A stretch of 52,909 nt of DNA from Bacteroidota bacterium (GCA_039714315.1 JBDLJM010000007.1:1-52909); one strand, 5' to 3'. Counted from the first letter of the stretch, positions 27,301 through 36,271 are shown. The notes: generated from the sequence alone by a model not told the origin. Made by a program: numbers and translations.

Positions 27301-27326
27301 TTCTCTCAATATAAAACCATTTCCTC

Positions 27327-28352
27327 ATGAAAAAAAATCTACCCTTAATATTGATATTATTCTCAATCAATATTTATGCACAACGCGAACTTAATTATGA
27401 ACGCTTTCTTATCGCCGGAGAAAAAGAAGGGACAACATTAATAAGTGATTATCTTAATCCCGGTATGAAAGGTATGATGATTACTTCCGGATCTTCGTGG
27501 TATTCAACTGCAGAAACACACGCTCAATTCGGTTATGATATTGCTTTAAATACATCATCGACATTTATTCCTTCATCAGGTGAAAGTTTCAAATTTAACA
27601 CCTCGTTTAATAATATATACCTTCCCGATGGAGAGACTTCGTTGCCAACAGTAGCCGGGTCTACTAGTGAAACACCCCTTATGATGGCAAGCCTCGATAA
27701 CGACGGTAATACTTTAACAGCCGGCATCAATGCTCCAACCGGAGTAGGAATAAGCCCAAATGTAACTCCATATACAATGTTACAACTTGGATTTGGAGTA
27801 GGATGGGGTACAGATATAAAATTCAGATTTGTACCAAAACTGGGCTATGATTCATTTAAGACAGGAATGTGGGGCATAGCTCTGCAACACGATGTTTTTC
27901 AATATATCCCATACGAAGGAAAAGTACCTGTTCATATTAGTATTTTAGGTGGATATAGCAGCACTACCGCAAAGTGGACATTAGATCCTGTCGATAGTCA
28001 ATGGGCCGGTTCCGATCAACATACAGATTTCAAAGTTCGTACATGGACCTTCCAGCTGTTAGCATCTACAACATTTTCTATTTTTGATATATATACAGGA
28101 TTAGGTTACGATACTTCTAAATCTTCATACAACATGAAAGGTAGCTACGAGGTAGAATACAACACAAACTACAATTCAAACGATATCACAAAAGTAACAT
28201 ATAGCAATCCCGCTAATGGTAATTTTAAATACAGAGGATTCAACGCCACTTTTGGCACAAGAATAAATATTAAATCTTTTAAAATATTCGCAGATTACTC
28301 CTTCAATTCTTATAATTCTCTAACTCTGGGAATTGCCTATTCCGTAAACTAA
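27327..28352 (+). CDS. Outer-membrane beta-barrel protein, DUF6588-like
   Basis: A 341-residue secreted protein with signal peptide MKKNLPLILILFSINIYAQ. The mature start, YERFLIAGEKEGTTLISDYLNPGMKGMMITSGSSWYSTAETHAQFGYDIAL, recalls the Bacteroidota DUF6588 family of barrel-like proteins (shown by its ends YERFLIAGE and AQFGYDIAL). Many alternating strands follow, with aromatic residues at strand ends, and a last strand SLTLGIAYSVN. It is probably an outer-membrane protein with no known job. The family name is from memory and should be treated as tentative. It is a single-gene unit between two hairpins. Confidence 0.7.
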   Translation: MKKNLPLILILFSINIYAQRELNYERFLIAGEKEGTTLISDYLNPGMKGMMITSGSSWYSTAETHAQFGYDIALNTSSTFIPSSGESFKFNTSFNNIYLPDGETSLPTVAGSTSETPLMMASLDNDGNTLTAGINAPTGVGISPNVTPYTMLQLGFGVGWGTDIKFRFVPKLGYDSFKTGMWGIALQHDVFQYIPYEGKVPVHISILGGYSSTTAKWTLDPVDSQWAGSDQHTDFKVRTWTFQLLASTTFSIFDIYTGLGYDTSKSSYNMKGSYEVEYNTNYNSNDITKVTYSNPANGNFKYRGFNATFGTRINIKSFKIFADYSFNSYNSLTLGIAYSVN

Positions 28353-28363
28353 AGAATAAATTG

Positions 28364-28400
28364 AATTACGCTGTTATTTAAAAATAATAACAGCGTAATT
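28364..28400. terminator. Bidirectional terminator, perfect 15-bp stem
   Basis: AATTACGCTGTTATT (28364-28378) pairs fully with AATAACAGCGTAATT (28386-28400), 7-nt loop. It sits between the stop codons of two convergent genes and is followed by a T-rich stretch on the plus strand. Confidence 0.85.
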
Positions 28401-28403
28401 ATC

Positions 28404-29153
28404 TTATTTTCGGTCAACTACCGTCGCACTTGCCTGTGCTGTAGGCATTATAACCATATCGTTTATTGTAACGTGTGCAGGTCGGCTCACCATAAAATCA
28501 ATAGCATCGGCAATATCATCTGCATAAAGAGGGGTTAATCCCTCGTAAACCATAGCGGCTTTTTCCTCATCACCCAAACGCACTAAAGAGAACTCAGTAT
28601 CTACCATCCCAGGATCTATAGACGAAACTTTGATCCCGTACTTTACCAAATCAATACGCATCCCTTTAGTAAGCGCATCAACAGCATGTTTTGTACCACA
28701 ATACACATTCCCGTTAGGATATACTTCTTTCCCAGCTATTGATCCAATGTTTACAATATGGCCTTTTTTTCGCGAGATCATTATTTGGGAAACAATCTTT
28801 GTAACATACAACAGGCCTTTTACATTAGTATCTATCATTCTTTCCCAATCAGATATGAGTCCATCCTGAATAGGTGCTAATCCTGCCGCTAATCCGGCAT
28901 TGTTTATCAAAATATCGATATTTTTCCACTCCCCGGGGAGCTTAGAAAGATGTTCAACGACCTCATCATTGTTCCTTACATCAAAATTCAGAATAAGAAC
29001 ATCAACACTATATTCAACCTTTAGCTTTTTTGATAACTCTACAAGTCTTTCTTTTCGTCGGCCGGTAATAATAAGATTATACTTTCGTGCAGCTAACTTT
29101 TTAGCTGTTGACTTTCCTATTCCCGAAGTAGCTCCTGTAATAAGTGCGATCAT
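28404..29153 (-). CDS. Short-chain dehydrogenase/reductase (YdfG-like)
   Basis: A classical SDR of 249 residues. It has the cofactor loop TGATSGIGKS near the N-terminus and an Arg-rich TGRRKERL after strand 2, favouring NADPH. NAGLAAGLAPIQDG and the catalytic NIGSIAGKEVYPNGNVYCGTK (active Ser, Tyr and Lys in the YxxxK pattern, given by its parts) follow, with DPGMVDTEFS after. The layout is that of YdfG-type serine/3-hydroxy acid dehydrogenases. The substrate is unknown. It starts 36 bp after thyA on the same strand and is probably cotranscribed with it. Confidence 0.9.
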   Translation of the reverse strand: MIALITGATSGIGKSTAKKLAARKYNLIITGRRKERLVELSKKLKVEYSVDVLILNFDVRNNDEVVEHLSKLPGEWKNIDILINNAGLAAGLAPIQDGLISDWERMIDTNVKGLLYVTKIVSQIMISRKKGHIVNIGSIAGKEVYPNGNVYCGTKHAVDALTKGMRIDLVKYGIKVSSIDPGMVDTEFSLVRLGDEEKAAMVYEGLTPLYADDIADAIDFMVSRPAHVTINDMVIMPTAQASATVVDRK

Positions 29154-29189
29154 TATCCGTTAGTTTTAATATATGCGTTTCTGTTCTTT

Positions 29190-29984
29190 TTAAACTGCTA
29201 CAGCACCCTTAATATGAGGGTGAGGATCGTAACCTTCCAACTCAAAATCTTCAAATTTAAAGTCAAAAATACTTTTCACATCAGGATTAATCTTCATAAC
29301 AGGCAACTTTCTTGTTTCCCTACTAAGTTGTAACTCTACCTGATCCATGTGATTTGAATAGATGTGGGCATCGCCAAAAGTATGCACAAAATCACCAGGT
29401 TCTAACCCTGTAACTTGCGCCATCATCATAGTCAACAATGCATAAGATGCAATATTAAAAGGTACTCCCAAAAATATATCTGCGCTACGCTGGTATAACT
29501 GGCACGACAATTTACCATCGGCTACATAAAACTGGAAAAAAGCATGACATGGCATCAATGCCATTTGATCGAGCTCTCCAACATTCCAGGCAGAAACAAT
29601 TATTCTTCGAGAATCAGGGTTGTTTTTTATCTGATCTATAGCCTGAGTAATTTGATCTACAGTCTGTCCGTTTGCTCCTTTCCAACTACGCCACTGAGCT
29701 CCATAAACCGGCCCCAGATCCCCGTTTTCATCAGCCCATTCATTCCAGATTCTAACCCCATGTTCAGTTAGATATTTAATATTGGTATCGCCTTCCAAAA
29801 ACCAAAGAAGTTCGTGTATAATTGATTTTAGGTGAAGTTTCTTAGTAGTGATCATCGGGAAACCTTCTGACAAATCAAAACGCATTTGATGTCCAAAAAC
29901 ACTAACAGTTCCTGTTCCTGTTCTATCCTCTTTTTTAACTCCCTTTTCTAAAACTGTTTCTATAAGGTTCAAATACTGTTTCAT
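29190..29984 (-). CDS. thyA: Thymidylate synthase
   Basis: 264 residues, the same length as E. coli ThyA. It methylates dUMP to dTMP with methylene-tetrahydrofolate. Seen: [18 protein letters not shown], the folate/dUMP Arg loop with RT at 21-22, catalytic C146 in [31 protein letters not shown], and the C-terminal [14 protein letters not shown] closing the active site. It is the first gene of a probable unit with the downstream SDR. No folA (dihydrofolate reductase) is next to it, unlike in many bacteria. The region upstream (29985-30465) is repeat-rich. Confidence 0.98.
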   Translation of the reverse strand: MKQYLNLIETVLEKGVKKEDRTGTGTVSVFGHQMRFDLSEGFPMITTKKLHLKSIIHELLWFLEGDTNIKYLTEHGVRIWNEWADENGDLGPVYGAQWRSWKGANGQTVDQITQAIDQIKNNPDSRRIIVSAWNVGELDQMALMPCHAFFQFYVADGKLSCQLYQRSADIFLGVPFNIASYALLTMMMAQVTGLEPGDFVHTFGDAHIYSNHMDQVELQLSRETRKLPVMKINPDVKSIFDFKFEDFELEGYDPHPHIKGAVAV

Positions 29985-30118
29985 AATCTGATAAATCGTT
30001 ATTTTATTTTAATACCCAAGCCGGTAATATGCCTGTAATATTTTTTGTGAAAATATAAAAAATGAAATCTCAATTTCAATTATCTCAAAATAAGTTTTAA
30101 AAAAGATTTCAACCAATA

Positions 30119-30285
30119 ATACCAATTAAATTTCAAGGTGCTCTGTTAGATTTAAAGTGAAGTTCTTTTTTACGAGTATCAAATCTCTTGCATAGCAGGA
30201 CTACAGAAATAAGCGAAGCGATTGACTCCGTCGAATCTTCGGTTTAACTTCGTTTAACCTAAAAGTTTCATGAACTCATTGGTAT
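30119..30285. repeat. MITE-like element bounded by ATACCAAT / ATTGGTAT
   Basis: The stretch begins with ATACCAAT (30119-30126) and ends with its exact reverse complement (30278-30285). It has no coding content. Inside are short inverted segments (for example GGTTTAACTTCGTTTAACC). The GC-richer interior differs from the AT-rich flanks. A shorter structure with related ends (ATACCAAA / TTTGGTAT) lies at 37291-37322. A non-autonomous element is a reasonable guess, based on form alone. Confidence 0.45.
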
Positions 30286-30293
30286 AACTAAAC

Positions 30294-30431
30294 AATAAAA
30301 AAAGAGACTGTTTCTAAAGTCGAAAAATACGTCATTACGAGCGTAGTTGAGAAATCTCATGATTGCAAATCAGGATGTTGAGATTCCTCTACGGTCGAAA
30401 TGATTATAAATTAACTTTTGAAACAGTCTCT
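30294..30431 (-). terminator. Terminator of the nitroreductase gene with a repeat in its loop
   Basis: On the minus strand, AGAGACTGTTTC (30431-30420) pairs with GAAACAGTCTCT (30314-30303), followed at once by a T tract. This is a normal terminator shape, except that the loop is about 105 nt long. The loop is filled by a second, imperfect palindrome (about 30330-30403) described separately. Confidence 0.6.
30330..30403. repeat. Palindromic intergenic repeat (CGTCATT...AATGA type)
   Basis: The left half CGTCATTACGAGCGTAG, with GAGAAATCTCA after it, is complementary with few mismatches to the right half TGAGATTCCTCTACGGTCGAAATGA. Elements of this look are scattered between genes in many Bacteroidota genomes; this is recalled, not searched. 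It sits inside the loop of a terminator. A shorter hairpin beginning CCGTCATTC at 47207-47251 has similar ends. Confidence 0.55.
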
Positions 30432-30465
30432 ATTATCAATATTTTTAAAAAAAAGCTTAATTCAC

Positions 30466-31212
30466 TTATTGATTCATAAAGCCTTGTTTTTCCAACACCT
30501 CTAGCAGGGCTTTCGAAAAAGCAACATTATTCTCCTTCGTGTACCTGTTATCCGTAAATACCTGGGCAAGGGTTTCCTTTTGGTTTATTTCCAAAAGTTC
30601 CTTAGAAGATTCTAATTCTTCTTTCTCCTCGTAAATTCTATCAATATCTTCAGACGAATAGTCCTGATATTCTTCAAAATGAATTACTCCATCTAAAGGT
30701 AGACGATCTACTAATTCAGGACTTTCATCCGGCACTCCAACAGTTATAGTTGTAACAGGAACTACACCCTTAGGCAAGTTCAAGGTATCGATTATTTGTT
30801 GAGCCGTGTAGTTTGTTGTTCCTAAATAACAAATACCATACCCCATATCTTCAGCAGCAAGTGTAACATTTTGAGCTACTAAAATAGCATCGACAGAAGC
30901 TGTGTAAAAAGACAAAAAATTATCATATCCGGGTTTAGCATCGCGTGCTTCGCACCACTTATTAAAGCGATTAAAATCAGCACAAAAAGTTAAAACCACA
31001 GGAGCTTCTGTTACCATTGGCTGGTTAAAATGTGCGGGAGCAAGTTTTTCTTTCATCTCATCATCGCGGGTAACAACAATGCTGTACAATTGCATATTAC
31101 CTGTAGTAGATGCCCTAATACCCGCTTCCAACATTTTTTCTAAATCGCTATCCGGAATACTGTCTTTTTTGTACTTACGAATAGTTCTGTGTTTTAATAT
31201 TGTATCCATCAT
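30466..31212 (-). CDS. Nitroreductase-family flavoprotein (NADPH-dependent oxidoreductase type)
   Basis: A 248-residue FMN protein. Opening LKHRTIRKYKKDSIPDSDLEKMLEAGIRASTTGNMQLYS is the usual nitroreductase start (key parts HRTIRKY and ASTTGNMQ). VAQNVTLAAEDMGYGICYLG and LNLPKGVVPVTTITVGVPDE are the flavin/dimer part. The length and the long C-terminal tail fit the NfsA/FRP-like group more than NfsB. It would reduce nitro compounds, quinones or flavin with NAD(P)H in the cytoplasm. There is a second ATG directly after the first. It is monocistronic, with a terminator interrupted by a repeat. Confidence 0.88.
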   Translation of the reverse strand: MMDTILKHRTIRKYKKDSIPDSDLEKMLEAGIRASTTGNMQLYSIVVTRDDEMKEKLAPAHFNQPMVTEAPVVLTFCADFNRFNKWCEARDAKPGYDNFLSFYTASVDAILVAQNVTLAAEDMGYGICYLGTTNYTAQQIIDTLNLPKGVVPVTTITVGVPDESPELVDRLPLDGVIHFEEYQDYSSEDIDRIYEEKEELESSKELLEINQKETLAQVFTDNRYTKENNVAFSKALLEVLEKQGFMNQ

Positions 31213-31260
31213 GATAATTTATCAATTAAGAAATTAATACTTGTACCTAATGAATTTCAG

Positions 31261-31305
31261 AATGCACCTATAAAAATAAATTAGATGAAAAAGATAAGGT
31301 GCATT
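31261..31305 (-). terminator. Weak stem-loop downstream of the M3 peptidase gene
   Basis: AATGCACCT (31261-31269) pairs with AGGTGCATT (31297-31305); the loop is 27 nt. It lies between the stop of the M3 peptidase and the start of the nitroreductase gene, both on the minus strand. Confidence 0.45.
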
Positions 31306-31322
31306 TTGATGTTTATTTGGTA

Positions 31323-33461
31323 TTACTTAATAAATCCTGCCCTTTTTGCTAAAGCTGTCGGTGAAGGCTCTGCTCCCCTAAATCTTTTATAAAGCAACAT
31401 AGGATGCTCTGTTCCGCCTTTACTAAGAACATTATCTCTAAAGCTTTTAGCTGTCTCCTTATCAAAAATACCGTTTGTTTTAAAAGCCTCAAAAGCATCT
31501 GCATCCAATACTTCAGCCCATTTATAACTGTAATATCCTGCTGCATATCCTCCGGCAAACAAATGCCCAAACTGAGTACTCATAATATCATTTTCCACTT
31601 CAGGGAAGATATTTGTTTTGGCCATGGCCTCCTTTTCAAATTCACTAACATTTAAATCGACTGCCACCTCTTCAGCTCCTAAAGAATGCCAATCCATATC
31701 AAGGAAACCAAAACTCAACTGACGAATTGTTGCATAACCCTCATTGAAGTTTGAACTTGCCAAAATTTTCTCGACCAAATCAGCCGGTATAACTTCTCCC
31801 GTTTCATAGTGCTTTGCAAATAATTTTAAAGCTTCCGGTTCGCTAACCCAGTTCTCCATAACTTGAGAAGGAAGTTCAACGAAATCTCTGTACACACTAG
31901 TTCCTGATAATTCTTCATACTGAGTATTGGCAAGCATCCCGTGTAATCCGTGTCCAAATTCATGGAACATTGTTTCCACTTCTCTAAATGTAAGCAAAGA
32001 TGGTTGTGATTCGCTTGGAGGTGTAAAGTTGCAAATATTAATCACCTGTGGACGAATATTTTTACCGTTTTCCATTCTTTGTTTCTTCAAAGAATTCATC
32101 CATGCTCCACCACGTTTCCCCGGTCTAGGAAAATAATCTGTATAGAAAACTGCAATGTGCTCACCGTTCTCATCAGTAACATCAAAGGTTTTTACATCCT
32201 TGTGCCAGGTTGGAATATCATTAATTTCAGTGAAGTTTAATCCGTAAAGCTTATTAGCAATTTCGAACATTCCTTTTTGAACTCTTTCAATCTCAAAATA
32301 AGGCTTAAGATCAGCATCATTGATATTGAATTTTTCTTTTTTCAATTTATTTGAAAAATAAGACCAGTCCCAACCCTGTAGTTCATAATCAGCACCATTA
32401 TTCTTCATATATTTCTGAACTTCTGCCTTCTCCGCTTTAGCCACCGGTAAAGCAAGTGCAAGTAAATCGTCAAGGAATCCTGTTACCTGAGGTGCAGAAT
32501 CAGCCATTCGATCGGTTAATACAAAATCGGCATAATTATTATATCCAAGTAATTTTGCTTTTTCATAACGCAACTTAACAATGTCCTTTACAACCTCGCT
32601 GTTATCATTTTCGTTACCATTGTTTCCCTGAGCTTTATAAGATCTATACATATTTTCGCGAAGATCTCTGTTATCAGCATATTTCATCACAACCACATAA
32701 CTAGGTGCATGAAGAGTAAATACCCAAGAACTGTCAAGCCCTTTTTCCTTTGCAACTCCCTTAGCTCTTTCGATAGCATCCTGCGGGATACCTGAAAGCT
32801 CTTCTTCTGTTTTAACCTCAATAAATTTCCCGTTAGTTTCAGCTAACGAATGCTCTCCAAATAATATTGAAAGTCTGGAAAGTTCCTTATTGATATTTCT
32901 TAACACTTCCTTTTGTTCCTTATCAAGCGATGCTCCGTTTTTAGCGAATGATTTATACGTATTTTCTAATAAGGTAGTTTGCTCTGCATCCAAATTAAGC
33001 TCATCCTTTTTATCGTATACAGATTTTATCCTGTTAAAAAGAGCCTCATTCAACAGAATATCATTGTAGTATTCAGTTACAAGTGGCGATACCTCACGTT
33101 GAGTTTTTTGTATCGAATCATTGGTCTCTGCCGAATTTAGATGTCCAAGTAAAACTTGTGTTCTGTTTAATAAGCTCCCTGAAACTGATAATGCTTCAAT
33201 TGTATTTTCAAAAGTAGCTTCGTCACTGTTACTTGTGATTTTTTCGATCTCAGCTTTACCTTGTGCAATACCTTCGTTTATGGCAGGCATAAAATGCTCT
33301 ACCTCAATATTATCAAAAGGAGCTGTTCCAAACTTATTCGTAAACTCTCCAATCAATGGATTCGCTTCCTCCACCTCTTTTTTCTCTTCTGAACTACACG
33401 CTACCATAACAGTTGAAACCATTAATGCTAACGAGGCTTTCTTTATAAATTTAAACTTCAT
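31323..33461 (-). CDS. Lipoprotein M3-family metallopeptidase (peptidyl-dipeptidase Dcp-like)
   Basis: A 712-residue zinc peptidase of the thimet/Dcp family. The zinc motif is HEFGH at 500-504, inside TMFHEFGHGLHGML, and the downstream Glu ligand lies in the region VELPSQVMENW. The N-terminus MKFKFIKKASLALMVSTVMVAC is a lipoprotein signal with C22 as lipid site, so the enzyme sits in the cell envelope. E. coli Dcp is about 680 residues, so the length agrees once the leader is removed. It removes dipeptides from C-termini of oligopeptides. It stands alone with its own promoter region. Confidence 0.93.
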   Translation of the reverse strand: MKFKFIKKASLALMVSTVMVACSSEEKKEVEEANPLIGEFTNKFGTAPFDNIEVEHFMPAINEGIAQGKAEIEKITSNSDEATFENTIEALSVSGSLLNRTQVLLGHLNSAETNDSIQKTQREVSPLVTEYYNDILLNEALFNRIKSVYDKKDELNLDAEQTTLLENTYKSFAKNGASLDKEQKEVLRNINKELSRLSILFGEHSLAETNGKFIEVKTEEELSGIPQDAIERAKGVAKEKGLDSSWVFTLHAPSYVVVMKYADNRDLRENMYRSYKAQGNNGNENDNSEVVKDIVKLRYEKAKLLGYNNYADFVLTDRMADSAPQVTGFLDDLLALALPVAKAEKAEVQKYMKNNGADYELQGWDWSYFSNKLKKEKFNINDADLKPYFEIERVQKGMFEIANKLYGLNFTEINDIPTWHKDVKTFDVTDENGEHIAVFYTDYFPRPGKRGGAWMNSLKKQRMENGKNIRPQVINICNFTPPSESQPSLLTFREVETMFHEFGHGLHGMLANTQYEELSGTSVYRDFVELPSQVMENWVSEPEALKLFAKHYETGEVIPADLVEKILASSNFNEGYATIRQLSFGFLDMDWHSLGAEEVAVDLNVSEFEKEAMAKTNIFPEVENDIMSTQFGHLFAGGYAAGYYSYKWAEVLDADAFEAFKTNGIFDKETAKSFRDNVLSKGGTEHPMLLYKRFRGAEPSPTALAKRAGFIK

Positions 33462-33569
33462 TATTTTTATATTAATTATTGTTAAAGTGTCGCAAACTTA
33501 ATCAGTTTAAGTTATTTATCCTATAACATTCATCCGGTTTTTGAAAAATACAGAAACTAAAATATGATG

Positions 33570-33577
33570 TATATTTG
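33570..33577 (+). promoter_or_regulatory. TATATTTG -7 box just before a small membrane protein gene
   Basis: A perfect TAnnTTTG box lies 5 bp before the ATG at 33583. If used, transcription would start at or next to the start codon, giving a leaderless mRNA. No clear -33 element at the usual distance. Confidence 0.4.
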
Positions 33578-33582
33578 CAGCT

Positions 33583-33816
33583 ATGAATAAATTCAATTTG
33601 AAAAAAATATTCCTGAAGAGTATAACCTTCACAGCTCTTTACACCATTGCTATAATTGCCATAGGTCATTTTAGAGACAAAATAGAAATAAAGACCATCG
33701 TTTCGGAGAGATGGTATGAATTTATCCTGCTATTTTTTGTAATGATGGGGTTTAACTACTATTTCGACAAGAAAAGTAAAAATAATAACAAGAATAAATT
33801 TTACAAGGATTTATAA
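33583..33816 (+). CDS. Small membrane protein with two transmembrane segments
   Basis: A 77-residue protein. Two hydrophobic segments (about 13-29 and 43-58) are separated by a charged loop with RDKIEIKTIVSERWYE. The N-terminus and the C-terminus (DKKSKNNNKNKFYKD) are basic, so both ends are probably cytoplasmic. Family unknown. That it is real is supported by the -7 box just before it and the terminator just after it. Confidence 0.6.
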   Translation: MNKFNLKKIFLKSITFTALYTIAIIAIGHFRDKIEIKTIVSERWYEFILLFFVMMGFNYYFDKKSKNNNKNKFYKDL

Positions 33817-33820
33817 AAGT

Positions 33821-33864
33821 TGTCTCCAAAATTAGCACTTTACTAAGCGAAATTTTTGGAGACA
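33821..33864. terminator. Terminator between convergent genes
   Basis: TGTCTCCAAAA (33821-33831) pairs with TTTTGGAGACA (33854-33864); loop of 22 nt. It serves the small membrane protein and possibly the convergent LD-carboxypeptidase. Confidence 0.65.
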
Positions 33865-33883
33865 GCCTCAAAAATAAATCTGT

Positions 33884-34936
33884 TTATACCACAGCACTTT
33901 CCAAGAACTCAATAGTCCTCTTATCAGAATTCATCCTTGCCATTATTCCTAACGGCAGAGTAAACTGGTTATCGATATGCCCGAATGAGAAGCCGTAAGC
34001 ACAAGGTATTTCCAGATCTTTGGTATTATCATCAAACATTTGTTCTAATGATAATGAAAGCTCGTCTTCAGGTTTTTCCGCATCATCAAAAACACCAAAA
34101 ATCAATCCTTTGGCATCATTTAAATCTTTATTCTGGTCAACCTGAATCAACATCCTGTCTATTCTATAGGGTGCCTCACCAATATCCTCGATAAAAATTA
34201 ATTTGTCTGACAATTCCATTTCCCATTCAGTACCGACCAATGCAGCGATAAGACTTAAATTTCCCCCAACCAATCTTCCTTTGGCCTTTCCGGATTTAAA
34301 CACCTTTGGTTTGAAAAATTCATTCTCCAAAGCTTCGGTGTCATTTTCTTTACATGGATATACCTTTGGAGGAATTTCGGTAGAAGTAATCATTTTCTCA
34401 ACATATTTCCTGGTATAATCTGTAAAAGTAGATGATGCCACAGGTCCGTGAAAAGTCACAAGCCCTGTCTTTTTGAATATTGCCAAATGTAAAACAGTAA
34501 TATCGCTGTATCCTATAAAGACTTTGGGATTTTTCCTGATTAGATCAAAGTCGATTAAAGGGAGTAAACCGGAACATCCGTAGCCCCCGCGGGCAGCCCA
34601 TATTCCTTTAATTTCCGGATCTGCAAACATCTCATGCAAATCATCAACCCTTTCTTCTTTGCTTCCGGCAGTATAGCCCCGTTCCTTCCTGATATTCTTA
34701 GAAAGCTTAACCTTAAATCCTAAGGATTTCACATTATCAATTGCCGTTTCCAGTCCCTCATCACTTATATAGCTCCCCGGAGTTATTAAGCCAATTGTAT
34801 CACCTTTTTTCAGTGCTTTTGGCTTAGTTATCTTCAATTCATTTTCTTCTTCAGCAGAATCAAAAGAATCAAACGACATCAATGGGACAGATGCCGAAGC
34901 CAAAGCTATATTTCTTAAAAAATTTCTTCTTTGCAT
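33884..34936 (-). CDS. LD-carboxypeptidase (peptidase family S66) with a Tat-like signal
   Basis: A 350-residue enzyme from the ATG at 34936; the longer frame from 35005 adds a stretch typical of untranslated DNA. The N-terminus MQRRNFLRNIALASASVPLM looks like a twin-arginine signal. The S66 domain has GDTIGLITPGS, GGYGCSGLLPLIDF, nucleophile S144 in FIGYSD, E250 in FIEDIGEAPYRIDRM and H320 in FSFGHIDNQFTLPLG. It would remove the terminal D-Ala from murein tetrapeptides. E. coli LdcA is cytoplasmic, so a Tat-exported version is different from that model. It adds to the other cell-wall enzymes of this window. Confidence 0.9.
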   Translation of the reverse strand: MQRRNFLRNIALASASVPLMSFDSFDSAEEENELKITKPKALKKGDTIGLITPGSYISDEGLETAIDNVKSLGFKVKLSKNIRKERGYTAGSKEERVDDLHEMFADPEIKGIWAARGGYGCSGLLPLIDFDLIRKNPKVFIGYSDITVLHLAIFKKTGLVTFHGPVASSTFTDYTRKYVEKMITSTEIPPKVYPCKENDTEALENEFFKPKVFKSGKAKGRLVGGNLSLIAALVGTEWEMELSDKLIFIEDIGEAPYRIDRMLIQVDQNKDLNDAKGLIFGVFDDAEKPEDELSLSLEQMFDDNTKDLEIPCAYGFSFGHIDNQFTLPLGIMARMNSDKRTIEFLESAVV

Positions 34937-35035
34937 TTTTAACTTTTTTGATTTGTGTAAGATAAAGATTTTTATCAAAACATCTAAAAAAAATAGATTG
35001 TACAAACAGTTAACTCCATAATCATTACTGTATAA

Positions 35036-35072
35036 AAGATAAAAGGTTGCTTCATAATAAGAAACAACCTTT
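35036..35072 (-). terminator. Rho-independent terminator of pspA
   Basis: On the minus strand AAAGGTTGTTTC pairs with GAAGCAACCTTT (one G-T wobble), 7-nt loop, followed by TTATCTTTTA. It lies 25 bp after the pspA stop. Confidence 0.8.
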
Positions 35073-35096
35073 CAAAGTTCAGAATTCAATATAATC

Positions 35097-35810
35097 TTAA
35101 TCCTTCTTATCCATCCCAAGTTTAGCTTTTAAGGCTGCCAAATCATCTGAAGCCTTTGAGGCAGACTCTCCTTCAAGCGCCTTATCTATTTCATCATCCA
35201 GAGAACGACTCTCATTTGCAACATCTCCATAGGCCTCAGCTAAAGCTTCTTCCTCTGCTACTTTATCTTTCATTTTTTCTAACATCGAAACAGTAGACCC
35301 CGAATCAATATTAGCCATCTGCTTATTAATATTCTTGGTAGCAGAACTAACTTTCACTCTGGCTTTAAGAGTCCTCAACTCGTTTTCGTAAGTAGAAATT
35401 TGCTTCTTTAACTGATTAATTTTTCGTTCCATCTGTGACACATTTGTCTCAAATTTTTCTTTTTCAACTCTAGACTGATCCATCAATTGAACACTTTCCT
35501 CTTTTTTGGATAGTGCTTCAGTTGCTAATCTCTCAGCCTCTGCCATTTCCATTTCTCCCCTTTCGGCTCTCTTAAGCAATAAAACAGCCTTACTCTCGTA
35601 ATCCTTTGACTTTGCCTGGGCAGTATTAAAGTCGTTTCTAGACCTTATTGCTAATGCTTTTATCTCAGCTAAAGCCTTCAATGCATTGTCCAAATCCTTT
35701 TTTAGATCCCTAATTCCCTGTTCGGTCATCTTTATTGGATCCTCTAATTTATCTACTGCTGAATGTGCTTCTGCTTTTCCTACGTTAAATATGCGCTTAA
35801 AAATGTTCAT
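35097..35810 (-). CDS. PspA/IM30 (Vipp1) family membrane-stress protein
   Basis: A 237-residue protein, nearly all helical. The start MNIFKRIFNVGKAEAHSAVDKLEDPIKMTEQGIRDLKKDL (key part EDPIKMTEQGIRDL) is the signature of PspA/IM30. Long coiled coil about 25-190, with ERLATEALSKKEE and KMKDKVAEEEALAEAYGD. The N-terminal helix would bind the inner membrane, and the protein forms ESCRT-III-like oligomers that protect it. It lies 62 bp downstream of a YbjN-like gene on the same strand, with an XRE regulator facing away. No pspF or pspB/C genes occur here. Confidence 0.9.
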   Translation of the reverse strand: MNIFKRIFNVGKAEAHSAVDKLEDPIKMTEQGIRDLKKDLDNALKALAEIKALAIRSRNDFNTAQAKSKDYESKAVLLLKRAERGEMEMAEAERLATEALSKKEESVQLMDQSRVEKEKFETNVSQMERKINQLKKQISTYENELRTLKARVKVSSATKNINKQMANIDSGSTVSMLEKMKDKVAEEEALAEAYGDVANESRSLDDEIDKALEGESASKASDDLAALKAKLGMDKKD

Positions 35811-35872
35811 CTTTTTTTGTTTATATGTTTATGAAACTTCCTGAATAAGTATATCTACTGATATAATAATAA

Positions 35873-36271
35873 TTACATTTTTGAAAATTCGATCAATTCT
35901 TCTGAATATTCATTTAATAGTAAACTCAACGAATTTAATGATCCTTCCAATTCGTTTAGGTCTAAGTTTTCTATCTGAAGAGTATCTCTGAAAATAACTT
36001 TATTTCCACCCTCATCAAGCACAAAAGCCCCGTGTATAATATCTCTATTCTTTATCAAAAGATTCCTGAATACCTGAGGATTATCTTCCTCCATATTAAA
36101 TAGGAATTGTTCAATAATCAGGATTGGATTTGCAACACCAATAAAAAGATTGTTAATTCCGTCCGCTTCTTTTTCTACAACGTAAACTTCAGAATCATCA
36201 TCCTGATGTATTATTGTATAACCTAAATCAAGAAGATACTCCCCTACTTTATTATAATCTGAATTTTTCAT
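35873..36271 (-). CDS. YbjN-like / Tir-chaperone-like small protein
   Basis: A 132-residue acidic, soluble protein. VGEYLLDLGYTIIHQDDDSEVYVVEKEADGINNLFIGVANPILIIEQFLF is the usual opening of YbjN-type domains (key parts GEYLLDLGY and NLFIGV), followed by ENPQ-like helix and LLIKNRDIIHGAFVLDEGGNKVIFRDTL, typical of proteins annotated as YbjN or CesT-like. Such proteins often sit next to pspA in bacteria, and this one directly precedes it, so it probably helps the same stress module. The exact role is unknown. Confidence 0.65.
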   Translation of the reverse strand: MKNSDYNKVGEYLLDLGYTIIHQDDDSEVYVVEKEADGINNLFIGVANPILIIEQFLFNMEEDNPQVFRNLLIKNRDIIHGAFVLDEGGNKVIFRDTLQIENLDLNELEGSLNSLSLLLNEYSEELIEFSKM

